In this document: positions 17,770-27,227 of the stretch, one piece after another
How the letters are laid out: the number at the start of each line of letters is the position of its first letter
Position numbering within the stretch: the first letter of the stretch is position 1
NCBI GenBank assembly: GCA_949317995.1
Contig: OX439043.1
Location: 186,001-250,000 of the forward strand
Length of the DNA: 64,000 nt
Source: Acholoe squamosa
Taxonomy: Eukaryota; Annelida; Polychaeta; Phyllodocida; Polynoidae
Direction: 5' to 3'
Notes under the pieces: generated by a model
Told to the model about the DNA's origin: nothing
Database searches by the model: none
Seen by the model: the letters and a program-made list of their open reading frames with translations, nothing else
Made by a program: the position numbers and the translations under genes

Positions 17770-20700
17770 TTATATAGAAAGGGGTAGGGTGCTTACACCG
17801 TCTTCACATACTTGTCTCTTTATGTACTGATAGGTTAGACCTTGTTTCCTTTGAGAGTAAGTCGTAATGCTGTGGTTAACTACTTTAAATCCTTTGTTGA
17901 CTACCGTGACAACATTTTCACTGTCCAGTACTTCTTTGTACTTGTCAGTGGTCAGGGGGTTTTGTTTTTGAATTACACCTTTGCAACTCATTTTAACGGG
18001 CACATTTACTCCTGTGCCTATGTAACATTTGGAGTTCAAGGCAGTCATTTCGTCACCTTCCCACTCCACTTTGAATAACCCGGGGGTTCTCTTGTCAAAC
18101 GCCAGACGGCTCTTACAACATGGTTGAGGCAGCCACAGCTCACCCAATACTTTGGTCTGAACATAGGTCTCTCTGTGGTGACTGTTGTCACATGATTCAG
18201 AGGGCAACCATTTGTGACGTTCTCTGAAGAAAGCTTCACGTTTTTCAGGAATAATTACGTCTTCTATTTTCTCTGCACTTAAAGCAAAGTAAAAACTGTC
18301 AGTGTCCATTTCACACATTTCAAAATCTTTCTCGTCTATGTATTCAAGGAGAAAGTCGTAATAGAAAGCCAACATTTTAAGTTTGGCATATTGGTATACC
18401 ATGAACCCTATTTGAACTGGGAGATCGTAGGTGATGGAGGTGGGCAAACAGGACAGTTCTACCGTGTTGTCACTTATGTCTTGCACATCTTGCACTGACC
18501 AGTGCATGGCCAAACGTCTTGCCTTAGAGGGGTGAAGATACTTTGTTTGAACAAAGTTTTGTTTGTTGCATATGGTTTTTCCGTATGAACCATTTCCCAA
18601 AAGTTTGTACAGATCTGACAAAATCTTACAGTCTATATTTTCGTCGCCCTTCCTCCTAGCTTTGGTTACTTCGTCCATGAAGGGTAAAAAAGTCTGTTCT
18701 GGAGTGTATTCTACGAGAAGGTGTACTGTCGTAACTACCAAACCTTTCTCCAGGTACCACTTCAAGAGAGGAGTTCCCAACAAAATTCCCTCTGCGTGGT
18801 AGCTGCCTATAAGTTGGCGTTGCGGTTGTTTTAGCTTACCTGCTGCTTCCAGGTAACGTTTCATATGTTCACCTACGTCTTTTTTTCCTACTAAACAGTT
18901 TTTGAAAATAGGTGTCATTTCACTGAATTTTTCTTTCAGGTATTCAGGTGTTTCTATGTCTACCTGGATAAGTCCAAAAGTTGTTCCTTTAGAAACCCCT
19001 CTCAGTATTTCATCCTGACTTTTTCTGCCTTGGCACAACGGTCTTTTAATTTCCCATTCACTTTTTGTTTCTCTGCACAAGTTTTCAGTTTTTTCTTTCA
19101 ACCACATACACTCATACTTTTCCTCTACTTGGTAACCTAACGACTGAAGATATAGGGTAGTCAAAATGGTATTTTGGTTTTTTTCTTCTAACCATGCCTT
19201 TCCATTGGGGTCTCTCAAAACTGATTTAGTGAGGTGACATATGTGACCATGCCAGTAGCACCCGTGAAACTGGTATACTTTTTTTGAAGCTGGATTATAA
19301 CCGTCCACTTTTATTTTCCTTGAACCCAATACTACTTCCCCGTAGTTGTATTGGTGTAATATCTTGACTTTGTCTGTCACAGTTTTGTATCGCAACCATT
19401 CTGTGGCTGAGTAGCTAATTTGTTGACTGCAAACAGCTTGAAAATCGTTTTCTTTCCTGCGCACCACATAATAACCTGTGCAGTGCTCTTCACCCATGCA
19501 CTTGAGGTACAAGCTGTTAGCATCTACCCCTACTATGTGTCTGCATACTTTGCTTTGTGACCCGTATTTTTTTTGTCTTATTCTTGTTTCTCCACTTTTG
19601 TGATGTCTGTGAAAAATAATAGAGGGACCCCCTACTAAGTTGCGTCTGAGCAAGGAGTGAACATCCTTTTCTTTCTCACCAAAAAGAATGTAAGGAGTGG
19701 CATTAGGTGCAGTGTTGTTGAAAAGAAACTTCAAGGTTAAACCTGGCAAAGTTAAACCGTCTTTGAACATGTCTACCCCACGATCTATAAAAAATTTTGT
19801 GTGCTCGTTTATGGCTAAAACAAAGGGTTTAACATCCAGGTTGTTGTAATATATCAAGTAGTCCTTCATAGTTTTCATTTTGTTTTCTTTCCAGACCTTT
19901 TTACATTCAAGATAATCTTCTTTGCTTATTCCACCACCCGACAAAGAACTGTAGAAGCAGTGGCGTGGAGGAAGAGCTTTGTTGTTCAGTTTTCTTATGT
20001 TGTCCATCCACTCGTAGGGAAAAAAACCTTTTTCAGCTTTCCCTTTTAGAAAGGCTTTCAGGTAGTTTGCGTAGGAATAACCTGGTGCCAAATAGTTAAA
20101 CATGTCAAGGAAAAGAAGATGGTCTGTGTACACTGCTATGTACTTGTTGCATTTTTTTATGGTTTTCATTTCTGTTTTGTCTGTGTCTATAAAAAAAGAA
20201 TGAAATTCCTTTTTTATCAAATTATTGTCATACTTTCCAGAGTTGAAACCTAAAACAGGGACTCTTTCTATGTAGGTAAGAAGTTTTTCCTTCACTTCAA
20301 GAGCATGGGAGATTTTTTTTTGGGGATTTTTTTTGTTCTTTGCTGGAAAAACTTTGCTAGCTTTATGTTCTAGTTCCTTTTGTTTTTCTTCTAGAGAGTC
20401 TAGTTCGTCTAAAACATCTCTAAAATTCTCTTTCACCTGTTCTCCTATCAACTGCCCCAAGTTGTTTATGTGTTCCAACACATTTTTAACCAAAGGATCG
20501 TCGTCCCTGTTGGAATTTCTGACAAAACACACTGGTTCTGTATGCCCAGGAAAATCAGAAGCTACACTGGCAGAAAGGGGTATGTGAGTTTTTTCTATCA
20601 CAGTGTTAGCATTTTCTGGGGACGAATTTTCAGGTTGGACGAAATAGCTTTCAAAGTCAAAAACAATTTTATAGGGGTATATTTTTTTCTCAGGTGAACA

Positions 20701-21912
20701 AACTATTCCCAGTTCCTCTAAAACTTGAAAAACTGTTTTGGATGGATTGTATGCTCCACCTTTGTACCTGAAGCTGACTTTGGTGCAATCTTTTTTCACC
20801 CCATTGTGTTGTTTCAAAAGGAAGCTACGAGTGAAAACTTTATGACACTTTTCACAGGGGTACATTTTACCATACAGTCCCATGTTAGTTATTAAACTTA
20901 CATGGTTTCTGTGTAAGTTCAAGTTCATGATTTTTTTGGATGAACACATGTTTGACCTTATAATTTTAGGTCGCCCCTTTCTTTTACCAAAAGAGGGAAG
21001 GTAAAAGATTCTTATGTTAACTTCAAACATTTTTTCTAACCTGTCTAAATCTCTTATGTTAACACCCTCAAAAGTCTCCTTGTTCACCCCTGGATAGGCT
21101 TCAAGGAAAAGCTCTTGAGTTTTTTCTAAAGATTCATACAGGAAGAAAGACAGACATCTAAAGAAACACAAGTTGTCCTTGTACGCCCTTTTGGTTTTAG
21201 GGTCTCTGTGAAAGTGTTGCATTCCTCTTTGTCTTAAACCTGGTGGAACAGTTTTCATTTTACCTAAAAGATATTCTCCTCCCGTAGCCCTTATCAGTGT
21301 GATGTTGGCGTTCACGTTGCCTATTACACTCCATTTAGTAGAGGGTCTTTGAGTGTCTTCTTTAATGTTGTTTTCTATTAAATCTAAACACTCTGCAAAG
21401 TCTTTGTCGTCCCTTATAAAAATGTAAGGGTCTCTATGACTTTCACTGTCATAGAACAAAGACGAGTTGTTGGCAGAAGCATGAAAGTACATGACTTTCT
21501 CTTCTTCTTCTTCCTCCTTAGAGGAAGACAACAACCTTCCAAAAGAGACAGCCACTTTGTAAGCCATAACTTGATTTCTATGAATAGAGGTAAGCGCCTC
21601 TATTACCTGTTTGGCTCCCAAGTCTTTGTTGAAACTTGTCATTCTGACGTTGAAAATGGACTGAAGCTTACCAAGCACAGCCAAACCTGAAGCTATGGAC
21701 TTGAAGTTGTCACGGTAACTGCTTTTATGCAAAGAATTTTTTTCTATTTCTTTTGGAAGTTCTAAGCTGTCGGAAAAAGTTTCTCTTCTACAAGAATCTG
21801 AGTTACATAAAGTTTTTCCACTGTTTTCTACAGTAACCAAACGTGGAGGTCTAGGGGTGTTACACATTGGACAGTTGACGGTGTAAAGTTGTTTTACCTT
21901 TTTGGGCGGCAT
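17770..21912 (-). CDS. polB: Protein-primed family B DNA polymerase (Polinton PolB)
   Basis: Start chosen at ATG 21912 (MPPKKVK), since the upstream frame has no ATG; 1380 residues. In order: an N-terminal CxxC zinc-type pair; a segment near residue 250 (NLCFFRCLSFF) resembling the OTU-like cysteine protease region seen in some Polinton polymerases; a C2H2 finger at about 353-370; ExoI FDFES near 419; ExoII GFNSGKYDNN near 556; motif A DANSLYL near 796; motif B GNGSYGK near 1107; motif C MDTDS near 1202. The catalytic Asp residues are present, so the enzyme looks competent. It replicates the element by protein priming at the TIR ends. Transcribed leftwards. Confidence 0.95.
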   Translation of the reverse strand: MPPKKVKQLYTVNCPMCNTPRPPRLVTVENSGKTLCNSDSCRRETFSDSLELPKEIEKNSLHKSSYRDNFKSIASGLAVLGKLQSIFNVRMTSFNKDLGAKQVIEALTSIHRNQVMAYKVAVSFGRLLSSSKEEEEEEKVMYFHASANNSSLFYDSESHRDPYIFIRDDKDFAECLDLIENNIKEDTQRPSTKWSVIGNVNANITLIRATGGEYLLGKMKTVPPGLRQRGMQHFHRDPKTKRAYKDNLCFFRCLSFFLYESLEKTQELFLEAYPGVNKETFEGVNIRDLDRLEKMFEVNIRIFYLPSFGKRKGRPKIIRSNMCSSKKIMNLNLHRNHVSLITNMGLYGKMYPCEKCHKVFTRSFLLKQHNGVKKDCTKVSFRYKGGAYNPSKTVFQVLEELGIVCSPEKKIYPYKIVFDFESYFVQPENSSPENANTVIEKTHIPLSASVASDFPGHTEPVCFVRNSNRDDDPLVKNVLEHINNLGQLIGEQVKENFRDVLDELDSLEEKQKELEHKASKVFPAKNKKNPQKKISHALEVKEKLLTYIERVPVLGFNSGKYDNNLIKKEFHSFFIDTDKTEMKTIKKCNKYIAVYTDHLLFLDMFNYLAPGYSYANYLKAFLKGKAEKGFFPYEWMDNIRKLNNKALPPRHCFYSSLSGGGISKEDYLECKKVWKENKMKTMKDYLIYYNNLDVKPFVLAINEHTKFFIDRGVDMFKDGLTLPGLTLKFLFNNTAPNATPYILFGEKEKDVHSLLRRNLVGGPSIIFHRHHKSGETRIRQKKYGSQSKVCRHIVGVDANSLYLKCMGEEHCTGYYVVRRKENDFQAVCSQQISYSATEWLRYKTVTDKVKILHQYNYGEVVLGSRKIKVDGYNPASKKVYQFHGCYWHGHICHLTKSVLRDPNGKAWLEEKNQNTILTTLYLQSLGYQVEEKYECMWLKEKTENLCRETKSEWEIKRPLCQGRKSQDEILRGVSKGTTFGLIQVDIETPEYLKEKFSEMTPIFKNCLVGKKDVGEHMKRYLEAAGKLKQPQRQLIGSYHAEGILLGTPLLKWYLEKGLVVTTVHLLVEYTPEQTFLPFMDEVTKARRKGDENIDCKILSDLYKLLGNGSYGKTICNKQNFVQTKYLHPSKARRLAMHWSVQDVQDISDNTVELSCLPTSITYDLPVQIGFMVYQYAKLKMLAFYYDFLLEYIDEKDFEMCEMDTDSFYFALSAEKIEDVIIPEKREAFFRERHKWLPSESCDNSHHRETYVQTKVLGELWLPQPCCKSRLAFDKRTPGLFKVEWEGDEMTALNSKCYIGTGVNVPVKMSCKGVIQKQNPLTTDKYKEVLDSENVVTVVNKGFKVVNHSITTYSQRKQGLTYQYIKRQVCEDGVSTLPLSI

Positions 21913-22144
21913 TTTTTTTTTTAAGGTTTCTTTTTCTTGTTTCACTTTATGTTCTATATACAAACTTATAACTAAAACCTAACCTAAGTATACATGGAGT
22001 ACATATGGAACTTAAACCTACGCTGGGCTATGTTGACTAAAAACGGCGTACATCTAAATCTAACTACAAATTAGCTGATATACATGATAATGTAAAAGCA
22101 CTGAACAAGGAGCTGTTGACCAGACACTATACAAAGTTGACCAC

Positions 22145-23548
22145 TTACCCAGAGTAGAAATCGGTCGTTTCGTCTAGGAAGGGACCAACTCGTGATTTTA
22201 TGTCCTCCAGAATGAAGGGGGACACAGTGTGTCCGCAGTGTGTGGCTGAGGGGGGCATTCTGAAGCTGGAAGACACCGAGGCATTCATTTCCTCCACGTA
22301 GCTGGTTGTTCCTATGTGAACTTTAGGAGTTCCCTTGTACAAGTTTACCAGGACCATAGCCCGGCCTCCACTGGGGTCGGTGCAGTCTTGGTTCAAGGAC
22401 AACAAAAGATTATCCACCTTCCTCTCTCCAAGGGCAGCTAGGCGGTGTAACTCCTTGTACTTTCCTAGGATGCACTCTATCTGGTCCACTAAGTTCCTGA
22501 ATTCACGCGCCTCTAGGTTCAAGCACCGCTCGTAAGGTTTGTCCAGGTAGGTTCTCAAGCATACTCCCCTGATGCTAGGTTCCCTGTATATTTCTATGCA
22601 GGCGTTGTTATCCCCTTCCGGATAAAAAACTTGGTTGGGGGCAGGTGACTTTTCTTGGAAACCAAATCGAGCAGGCCACTTTTTTACCACCAAAGGCACT
22701 GACCTAAAGCCCACAAGCTTGCTGGAAGAACTGGGGGCAGTGCCCTCCCCAAACTTTTGCCTGTGTGACTTGTCTTTAGGAGAAGGAACACCTGGGACAG
22801 AACCAATTGGCTCGGCACCATAGGATGAAGTCGCTGAGGAAACTGAAGCAGGGGTAGAGACAGGGGTTTTCTTGTGGTAGGCGCGCTTCTGTCTTTTTTT
22901 CTTAGGCTCCCCTTCTCTCTCACTGGAACAGTTTCTTTTTTCCGGCGGGCTTTTAAGAAGCAGCTCCTCTACCGGAACCGGGAGAGAGTACAGAGGAGAA
23001 GGGCCGGTTAAATCTATAACCTCTCCCTGCGAATACCCCCCGCGGTGAGCAGGTGAAGGTGTCCCTTGTGTTAAGTCCACCACTTCTATGGGTTTAACTG
23101 CCGGTGATGAGGTTGTAAGGTCTATAACCTTTATTGGACTGACCTGGGGAGAAGGTTCCTCCGGAGTCACGGGTGAGTAAGAGGCGGACGTAGGTGCTTC
23201 AGTGGGGGGTTGGTAGTTCAAAGGTGCCGGGGGATTGATGTATTCCCTGATGTCAAAATCGCCGTCGCCAGCTTCCTGAGGAGAGCGATCCCGGACGCGA
23301 TCCAGGAAATCAGTGATTTCGCCATGAAGAGCTGCAAGAGCGGCTTCCTGTTCTCCTGCATCAGGCACTTCAGTTGGAAGCCGAGCAGGAGTTGCAGGTG
23401 TTTTATCAGGTGAGGCTGGAGAGGTAGGAGGAGGGGCGATGCCCGACGTCTTTTCCTCTGTCTGTTTAGAAGTAGTAAAAGTTAGTGGAGCCAGTTTTTT
23501 AGCTCCTCCTCTCCTGACGCTAAGTCCCGTCTTCATGCGACCAGGCAT
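22145..23548 (-). CDS. Disordered protein with three SUMO-interaction-type motifs
   Basis: Start taken at ATG 23548 (467 aa). Residues 1-230 are Pro/Ser/Thr-rich and disordered. They contain three closely spaced V-(I/V)-D-L-T motifs near residues 141, 156 and 177, which match SUMO-interaction motifs. A basic KKKRQKR near 217 looks like a nuclear localisation signal. The last 180 residues look folded and Cys-containing. The stop codon TAA is inside GGGTAAGTGG, a consensus splice donor, so a spliced form with another C-terminus is possible. The gene lies upstream of polB on the same strand. A role in handling host SUMO/PML-type nuclear defence is an inference. Confidence 0.65.
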   Translation of the reverse strand: MPGRMKTGLSVRRGGAKKLAPLTFTTSKQTEEKTSGIAPPPTSPASPDKTPATPARLPTEVPDAGEQEAALAALHGEITDFLDRVRDRSPQEAGDGDFDIREYINPPAPLNYQPPTEAPTSASYSPVTPEEPSPQVSPIKVIDLTTSSPAVKPIEVVDLTQGTPSPAHRGGYSQGEVIDLTGPSPLYSLPVPVEELLLKSPPEKRNCSSEREGEPKKKRQKRAYHKKTPVSTPASVSSATSSYGAEPIGSVPGVPSPKDKSHRQKFGEGTAPSSSSKLVGFRSVPLVVKKWPARFGFQEKSPAPNQVFYPEGDNNACIEIYREPSIRGVCLRTYLDKPYERCLNLEAREFRNLVDQIECILGKYKELHRLAALGERKVDNLLLSLNQDCTDPSGGRAMVLVNLYKGTPKVHIGTTSYVEEMNASVSSSFRMPPSATHCGHTVSPFILEDIKSRVGPFLDETTDFYSG

Positions 23549-23945
23549 TGTTCTCCTTGAAGATGAAAGGGTGGCAGGGCTGGAAGATGCAGGAGCAGGA
23601 CGGCGAACAGCAGACAAACGTCAGAAAAGGTTTGATGAAGATCGAGCAGCTCAAGTCTACTTTATAGTAACTATCCTGATACGATGCTGGGACGTTCCCT
23701 TGTCGTTCAGATAACGTACAACCACGTCCATGAGTCGTAGATAACCGTGCTTTTCCATTCATAGTATGTTTTACACTTAGCCAGTGTTGTTTTGGAAAAA
23801 AGTAAAAAGCTTAACTCAAATAAAAAACGTGATAACGTTCAGTCAACGTTCAGGGTGAGGCTTGTAAAACGAGTCTTGTTGTTACCATTCTGTAATTAAC
23901 GCAGACCATTCGTCATTTATCAGAACTAGCTTCTCTCAAGCAGAC
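23549..23945. promoter_or_regulatory. Divergent promoter region of the Polinton
   Basis: About 400 bp between the leftward SIM-motif gene and the rightward gene at 23946. No gene is seen in it. Gene direction in the element switches here, so it should hold both promoters. Confidence 0.5.
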
Positions 23946-24602
23946 ATGGCTAACTTTTGTCCTTTGCCTTTGTCTTTGACCGTAGGTCACAAAAGGCGTC
24001 AGGAGGTGTTTATTTCAGACATCAGGAGGGGCGTAGAAGAAGGTAAGGTGTGGGCTGTGTGGAAATTCTGTCCTGAAAATTTGAACAGGGATCTTTACAT
24101 CCCTCCTAACTGTAACTTCAAACAATGCTTTCTGCACAACCAAACCACTGCATTGGTTCCTGGTGGATCCTCTGTGAAAAAACTTATCTCAGAAAATGGG
24201 GAAAGTTTTTTTTCAGGTGTTCTTTTGGGACATGGTGCCATGGTACACTTGATGTCTAGACATTCCATTTCCTCTGGAAGTTCAAAGAAATTCATTTCAG
24301 ACAGACAAAAACCCTTTTTTCTAAGGGATCAACCTTCGGGGGGAGGGCCTGGTAATTCAGTTTTCATCGATTCTACTATGGTGAAGGCTTTAATTAAAGC
24401 CACTTTACTTCACCCAGACAAAATTACACACTCTTTAGGTTCAAAAATTTTCTATGAAAGAGGTTTCAGGACAGAAATTGGACACAATTACCATGGATGC
24501 TGTCATGTTGTGAGAGTTATAACTGAAATAACTACCTCCCATGAAAAAGGTCAGCTGAAGGTGGTAACAGCCTACCCCGTATCTAATTTTTGGTCCTCCT
24601 AA
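23946..24602 (+). CDS. Polinton accessory protein of 218 aa, family unknown
   Basis: Intact ORF from ATG 23946, with AATAAA overlapping its stop. The C-terminal third has a pattern of a conserved His-Val pair, an acidic strand and a Lys-Val-Val-Thr-Ala-Tyr-Pro strand. That faintly recalls small RNase-fold domains (barnase/EndoU/RelE-like group), but I cannot show a catalytic set. No signal peptide. It is the first rightward gene of the element and sits outside the conserved structural block, so an accessory host-interaction role is likely. Confidence 0.5.
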   Translation: MANFCPLPLSLTVGHKRRQEVFISDIRRGVEEGKVWAVWKFCPENLNRDLYIPPNCNFKQCFLHNQTTALVPGGSSVKKLISENGESFFSGVLLGHGAMVHLMSRHSISSGSSKKFISDRQKPFFLRDQPSGGGPGNSVFIDSTMVKALIKATLLHPDKITHSLGSKIFYERGFRTEIGHNYHGCCHVVRVITEITTSHEKGQLKVVTAYPVSNFWSS

Positions 24603-24837
24603 TAAAACTGAACAAAAATAAACGATGATCCTCCGGGTAAGGCCCCTGGGCCAAACCCACCCTTCCACATGTTTTCCCCTCTTTTCAGAACGCTCAGGCA
24701 CTGACCCTGACGTTTGTTTCGTCCTTGAGCAATAAATCATTTCAGGAAAGTGCGATAAGGAAAGACTGACAGGTTTCCTATAAAGGTTAAACGGGGACTA
24801 AACCATCGTTATTTGACACGACAACCTTCGACCTACT

Positions 24838-25461
24838 ATGTCGCGTTACTCCCTGCAGCGTGTATTAGAACAACGTCACCCCGACGACACTCAAGTTCTG
24901 ACATACGTGAGGGAAAGAAATGAAATTATATGTTGCTCTTCGATTTGTTTCAGGTACGTGTGCAAATACTTCAAAGAATGTGTTCTTCACCGGAAAAAAT
25001 TATACACAGTTTTTTCTTCAGTGCAATCAAGTTTTACATCCAAAGACAGAAAAACCTTGAGGAAAATGGTTTTGAGTCATAACTTGTCGAAATTTTCAGC
25101 GGTGGAAACCTTGGGTTATGCCCTGAAGCATGGAAGAAAGGGAAAGGGCCCACTGAAAAACCCCTTCCATTTGGAAGCATTGAAAGCGGCAGAAGAGCAT
25201 CACGCCAAAGAAAATCCCCGCCTACTTAACCAGCGTCTTCATTTCTTCATGTCTATTTTGGAACTACTAGCTGAGTGCTTAGAAACCAAAACTTTGTTTT
25301 CCTCCTGCCCCATATTTCACATCCCATCATCGTCCCTGGATCGTTTCAGTGTAGAGGAGAAAGAAAAAGTTTGGTTTTATCTGGCTATGTGGTGCACCCA
25401 GCTTATCTCCCTTACTCACTGTTTTCACCACAATCAGCTCGCTTTACACTCAACGTCATAA
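24838..25461 (+). CDS. Polinton accessory protein of 207 aa, family unknown
   Basis: ATG at 24838 and 207 residues, helical, with many His and Cys in the second half (FHIPSSSLDRF, WCTQLISLTHCFHHNQ). There is no transmembrane segment that I trust and no signal peptide. It sits between two other accessory genes and before the death-domain gene, the region where adintoviruses keep anti-host genes (for example Bcl-2-like proteins in some relatives). I cannot match it to Bcl-2 motifs by eye. Confidence 0.5.
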   Translation: MSRYSLQRVLEQRHPDDTQVLTYVRERNEIICCSSICFRYVCKYFKECVLHRKKLYTVFSSVQSSFTSKDRKTLRKMVLSHNLSKFSAVETLGYALKHGRKGKGPLKNPFHLEALKAAEEHHAKENPRLLNQRLHFFMSILELLAECLETKTLFSSCPIFHIPSSSLDRFSVEEKEKVWFYLAMWCTQLISLTHCFHHNQLALHSTS

Positions 25462-25544
25462 CAAATTAAAAGAACGAAGAACGATGTAACATGCTTACCT
25501 AAACAGGGGGAAGGGAATGGGAGAGATATATAGAATAGGATAGA

Positions 25545-25805
25545 ATAGGGTAGGATAATATAGGGTAGGGTAGGGTAGGGTAGGGTAGGGTAGGGTAGGA
25601 AAGGGTGGGGTTGGGTTTAAAAAACTATGGGGTGGGGGGGGGTGGGGGCACCCCTCAAGTATGGGGGGTTTTGGGCTTGTTGGCCCGGGCTGGCCGCCCA
25701 AAATAACCCACCTAACCCACCCACCCACCCACCTAAACCACCTACCCACCTACCCACCTACCCTACCCTTCCCTACCCTACCCTACCCTACCCTACCCTA
25801 TATAA
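25545..25805. repeat. Inverted (TAGGG)n / (CCCTA)n repeats
   Basis: About eight TAGGG pentamers at 25555-25600 are mirrored by CCCTA pentamers at 25758-25800, with CCCACC runs and a G-run between. The arms could form a long hairpin. The right arm ends in TATATAAG, the likely TATA box of the death-domain gene at 25894. The pentamer differs from the true hexameric telomere repeat at 7447. Confidence 0.8.
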
Positions 25806-25893
25806 GTCAACTGTATGCTTTCTAGCCTGTCATAACCTACCTGCCTTCCTACCTGCCTACCTTACTTGCTCAACGCCTTTTATTTTGGACGCT

Positions 25894-26523
25894 ATGGAGT
25901 TTCACCTTTCGGACGAGTTGTTATTCAAGGTCAGTGAAAAAATATCTGAAAAAGACTACCCTCGATTAGGGGTTTACTTAGGACTCAGACTAAGTTTAAT
26001 GGATTACATGGAGAAAATACCGTCTCTTCGTTCTATGGGGAGAGAAATGCTTATTTCATGGAGCAGAAAGAACGTGCGTTGCAAGTGGATGGTATTGAGA
26101 CATGCATTAAGTGACATAGGTCGTTACGATCTAACTGATTATTGTAGATGGTACATGGGATATTACAACGTAGTGGACCATTGTGAAATTCCTCCAGAAC
26201 AGTGGAAAGTTGATACTTTGTTCGTCAACCTGGCAGACAAGTTCGAAATGCTTGACTGGAGGAAACTGGGAACTCAACTTGGATTGAGCGACCACGAGCT
26301 TAACCTGATATCCACCCCTGTTCCAGGGAAAAAAGGTGTCACAAATCCTGTATTCGAAGTTCTGATGGTTTGGAAATATAGAGAAATATCTCATCCAAGC
26401 TGCCTAATAGCCAGTCTATACAACATGGGACTTTCTGATGTAGCTCTTTACGTGGAAGGTTTGAACAAGGGTTCTACTGGTTTAAAAGAGGACGAGGTTG
26501 CTCCTTTGGTCACTTTGGTTTAA
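25894..26523 (+). CDS. Polinton double death-domain protein
   Basis: Start set at ATG 25894, just behind a TATATAAG box; the upstream ORF extension is low-complexity promoter DNA. 209 residues with two death-fold units: the first at about 1-80 (SEKDYPRLGVYLGL...MLISWSRK), the second at about 105-190 (EMLDWRKLGTQLGLSDHELNLI...VLMVWKYRE). Both show the W/Y-x-x-L-G and L-x-x-W signature spacing. Unlike the herpesvirus gene at 9129, it has no intron. It probably interferes with host apoptosis or innate signalling by homotypic contacts. It ends 13 bp before the packaging ATPase gene. Confidence 0.75.
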   Translation: MEFHLSDELLFKVSEKISEKDYPRLGVYLGLRLSLMDYMEKIPSLRSMGREMLISWSRKNVRCKWMVLRHALSDIGRYDLTDYCRWYMGYYNVVDHCEIPPEQWKVDTLFVNLADKFEMLDWRKLGTQLGLSDHELNLISTPVPGKKGVTNPVFEVLMVWKYREISHPSCLIASLYNMGLSDVALYVEGLNKGSTGLKEDEVAPLVTLV

Positions 26524-26536
26524 GATATCGTCCAAC

Positions 26537-27226
26537 ATGGATCACAAGGAAAAGGAGATCATTTTTGACCCACGTCTACAAAGCCCCTTCACAATGATCA
26601 TAGCTGGACCTACTTCTTGTGGGAAAAGTCAACTTGTTTTCAAGTTGATTAAAGGTGTAGACGAGCTTGTTACTCCAAAAATACACGACATATACTACTG
26701 CTACAGTCAATGGCAAGATGGATTCGACGAAATGGCGAAGTTGGGGGTTAAGTTTAACAAAGGTCTTCTTTCAGAAGACTTTTTGTTCGAGGATGAAAGA
26801 GACGTGACTAAACATGGACTGGTCGTAATAGACGCTCTCATGGATCCCGAGTACGTTTCCACCATAATGAAACTTTTCACTGTGGGCTCTCACCATCGCA
26901 GTTTAAGTGTAATTTTTGTTACTCAAAACTTGTTTTTCAACAATCCTGCCTTCAGAACCTTGAGCTTAAATGCACACTACCTAGTTGTTTTTAAAAACCC
27001 TAGAGACATGAGTCAGATAGGGCACATAAGCAAACAGGCCTTTCCAGGACAGAAATCCTTTTTGACGGAGGTATATAACTCAGAAACCAAAGAGAAACAT
27101 TCATACATCCTATTGGACTTTAAGCAGAGCACACCTAACGAGCTTAGGGTAAGAAACAGCATAACAACTCCTTGGAACACCTTGGTTTTCATTCCTCAAG
27201 CTTCAGCTTCGAAAAGAAAAAGATAG
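26537..27226 (+). CDS. DNA packaging ATPase, FtsK/HerA type
   Basis: ATG at 26537; 229 residues. Walker A is GPTSCGKS at residues 24-31. A hydrophobic strand ending in Asp (LVVIDALMD, about residues 95-103) is the Walker B candidate, followed by a TQN sensor-like segment (VIFVTQNLFF). Size and motif order fit the genome-packaging ATPase of Polintons and adenovirus-like viruses, which drives DNA into the capsid. It is the first gene of the compact structural block and nearly touches the next gene (2 bp). Confidence 0.9.
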   Translation: MDHKEKEIIFDPRLQSPFTMIIAGPTSCGKSQLVFKLIKGVDELVTPKIHDIYYCYSQWQDGFDEMAKLGVKFNKGLLSEDFLFEDERDVTKHGLVVIDALMDPEYVSTIMKLFTVGSHHRSLSVIFVTQNLFFNNPAFRTLSLNAHYLVVFKNPRDMSQIGHISKQAFPGQKSFLTEVYNSETKEKHSYILLDFKQSTPNELRVRNSITTPWNTLVFIPQASASKRKR

Positions 27227-27227
27227 A

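Noticed and set aside
25627..25893. N-terminal extension of the Polinton death-domain ORF
   Set aside because: It is Pro/Thr-rich translation of the CCCACC/CCCTA repeats and of the TATA region; the real ATG is at 25894.
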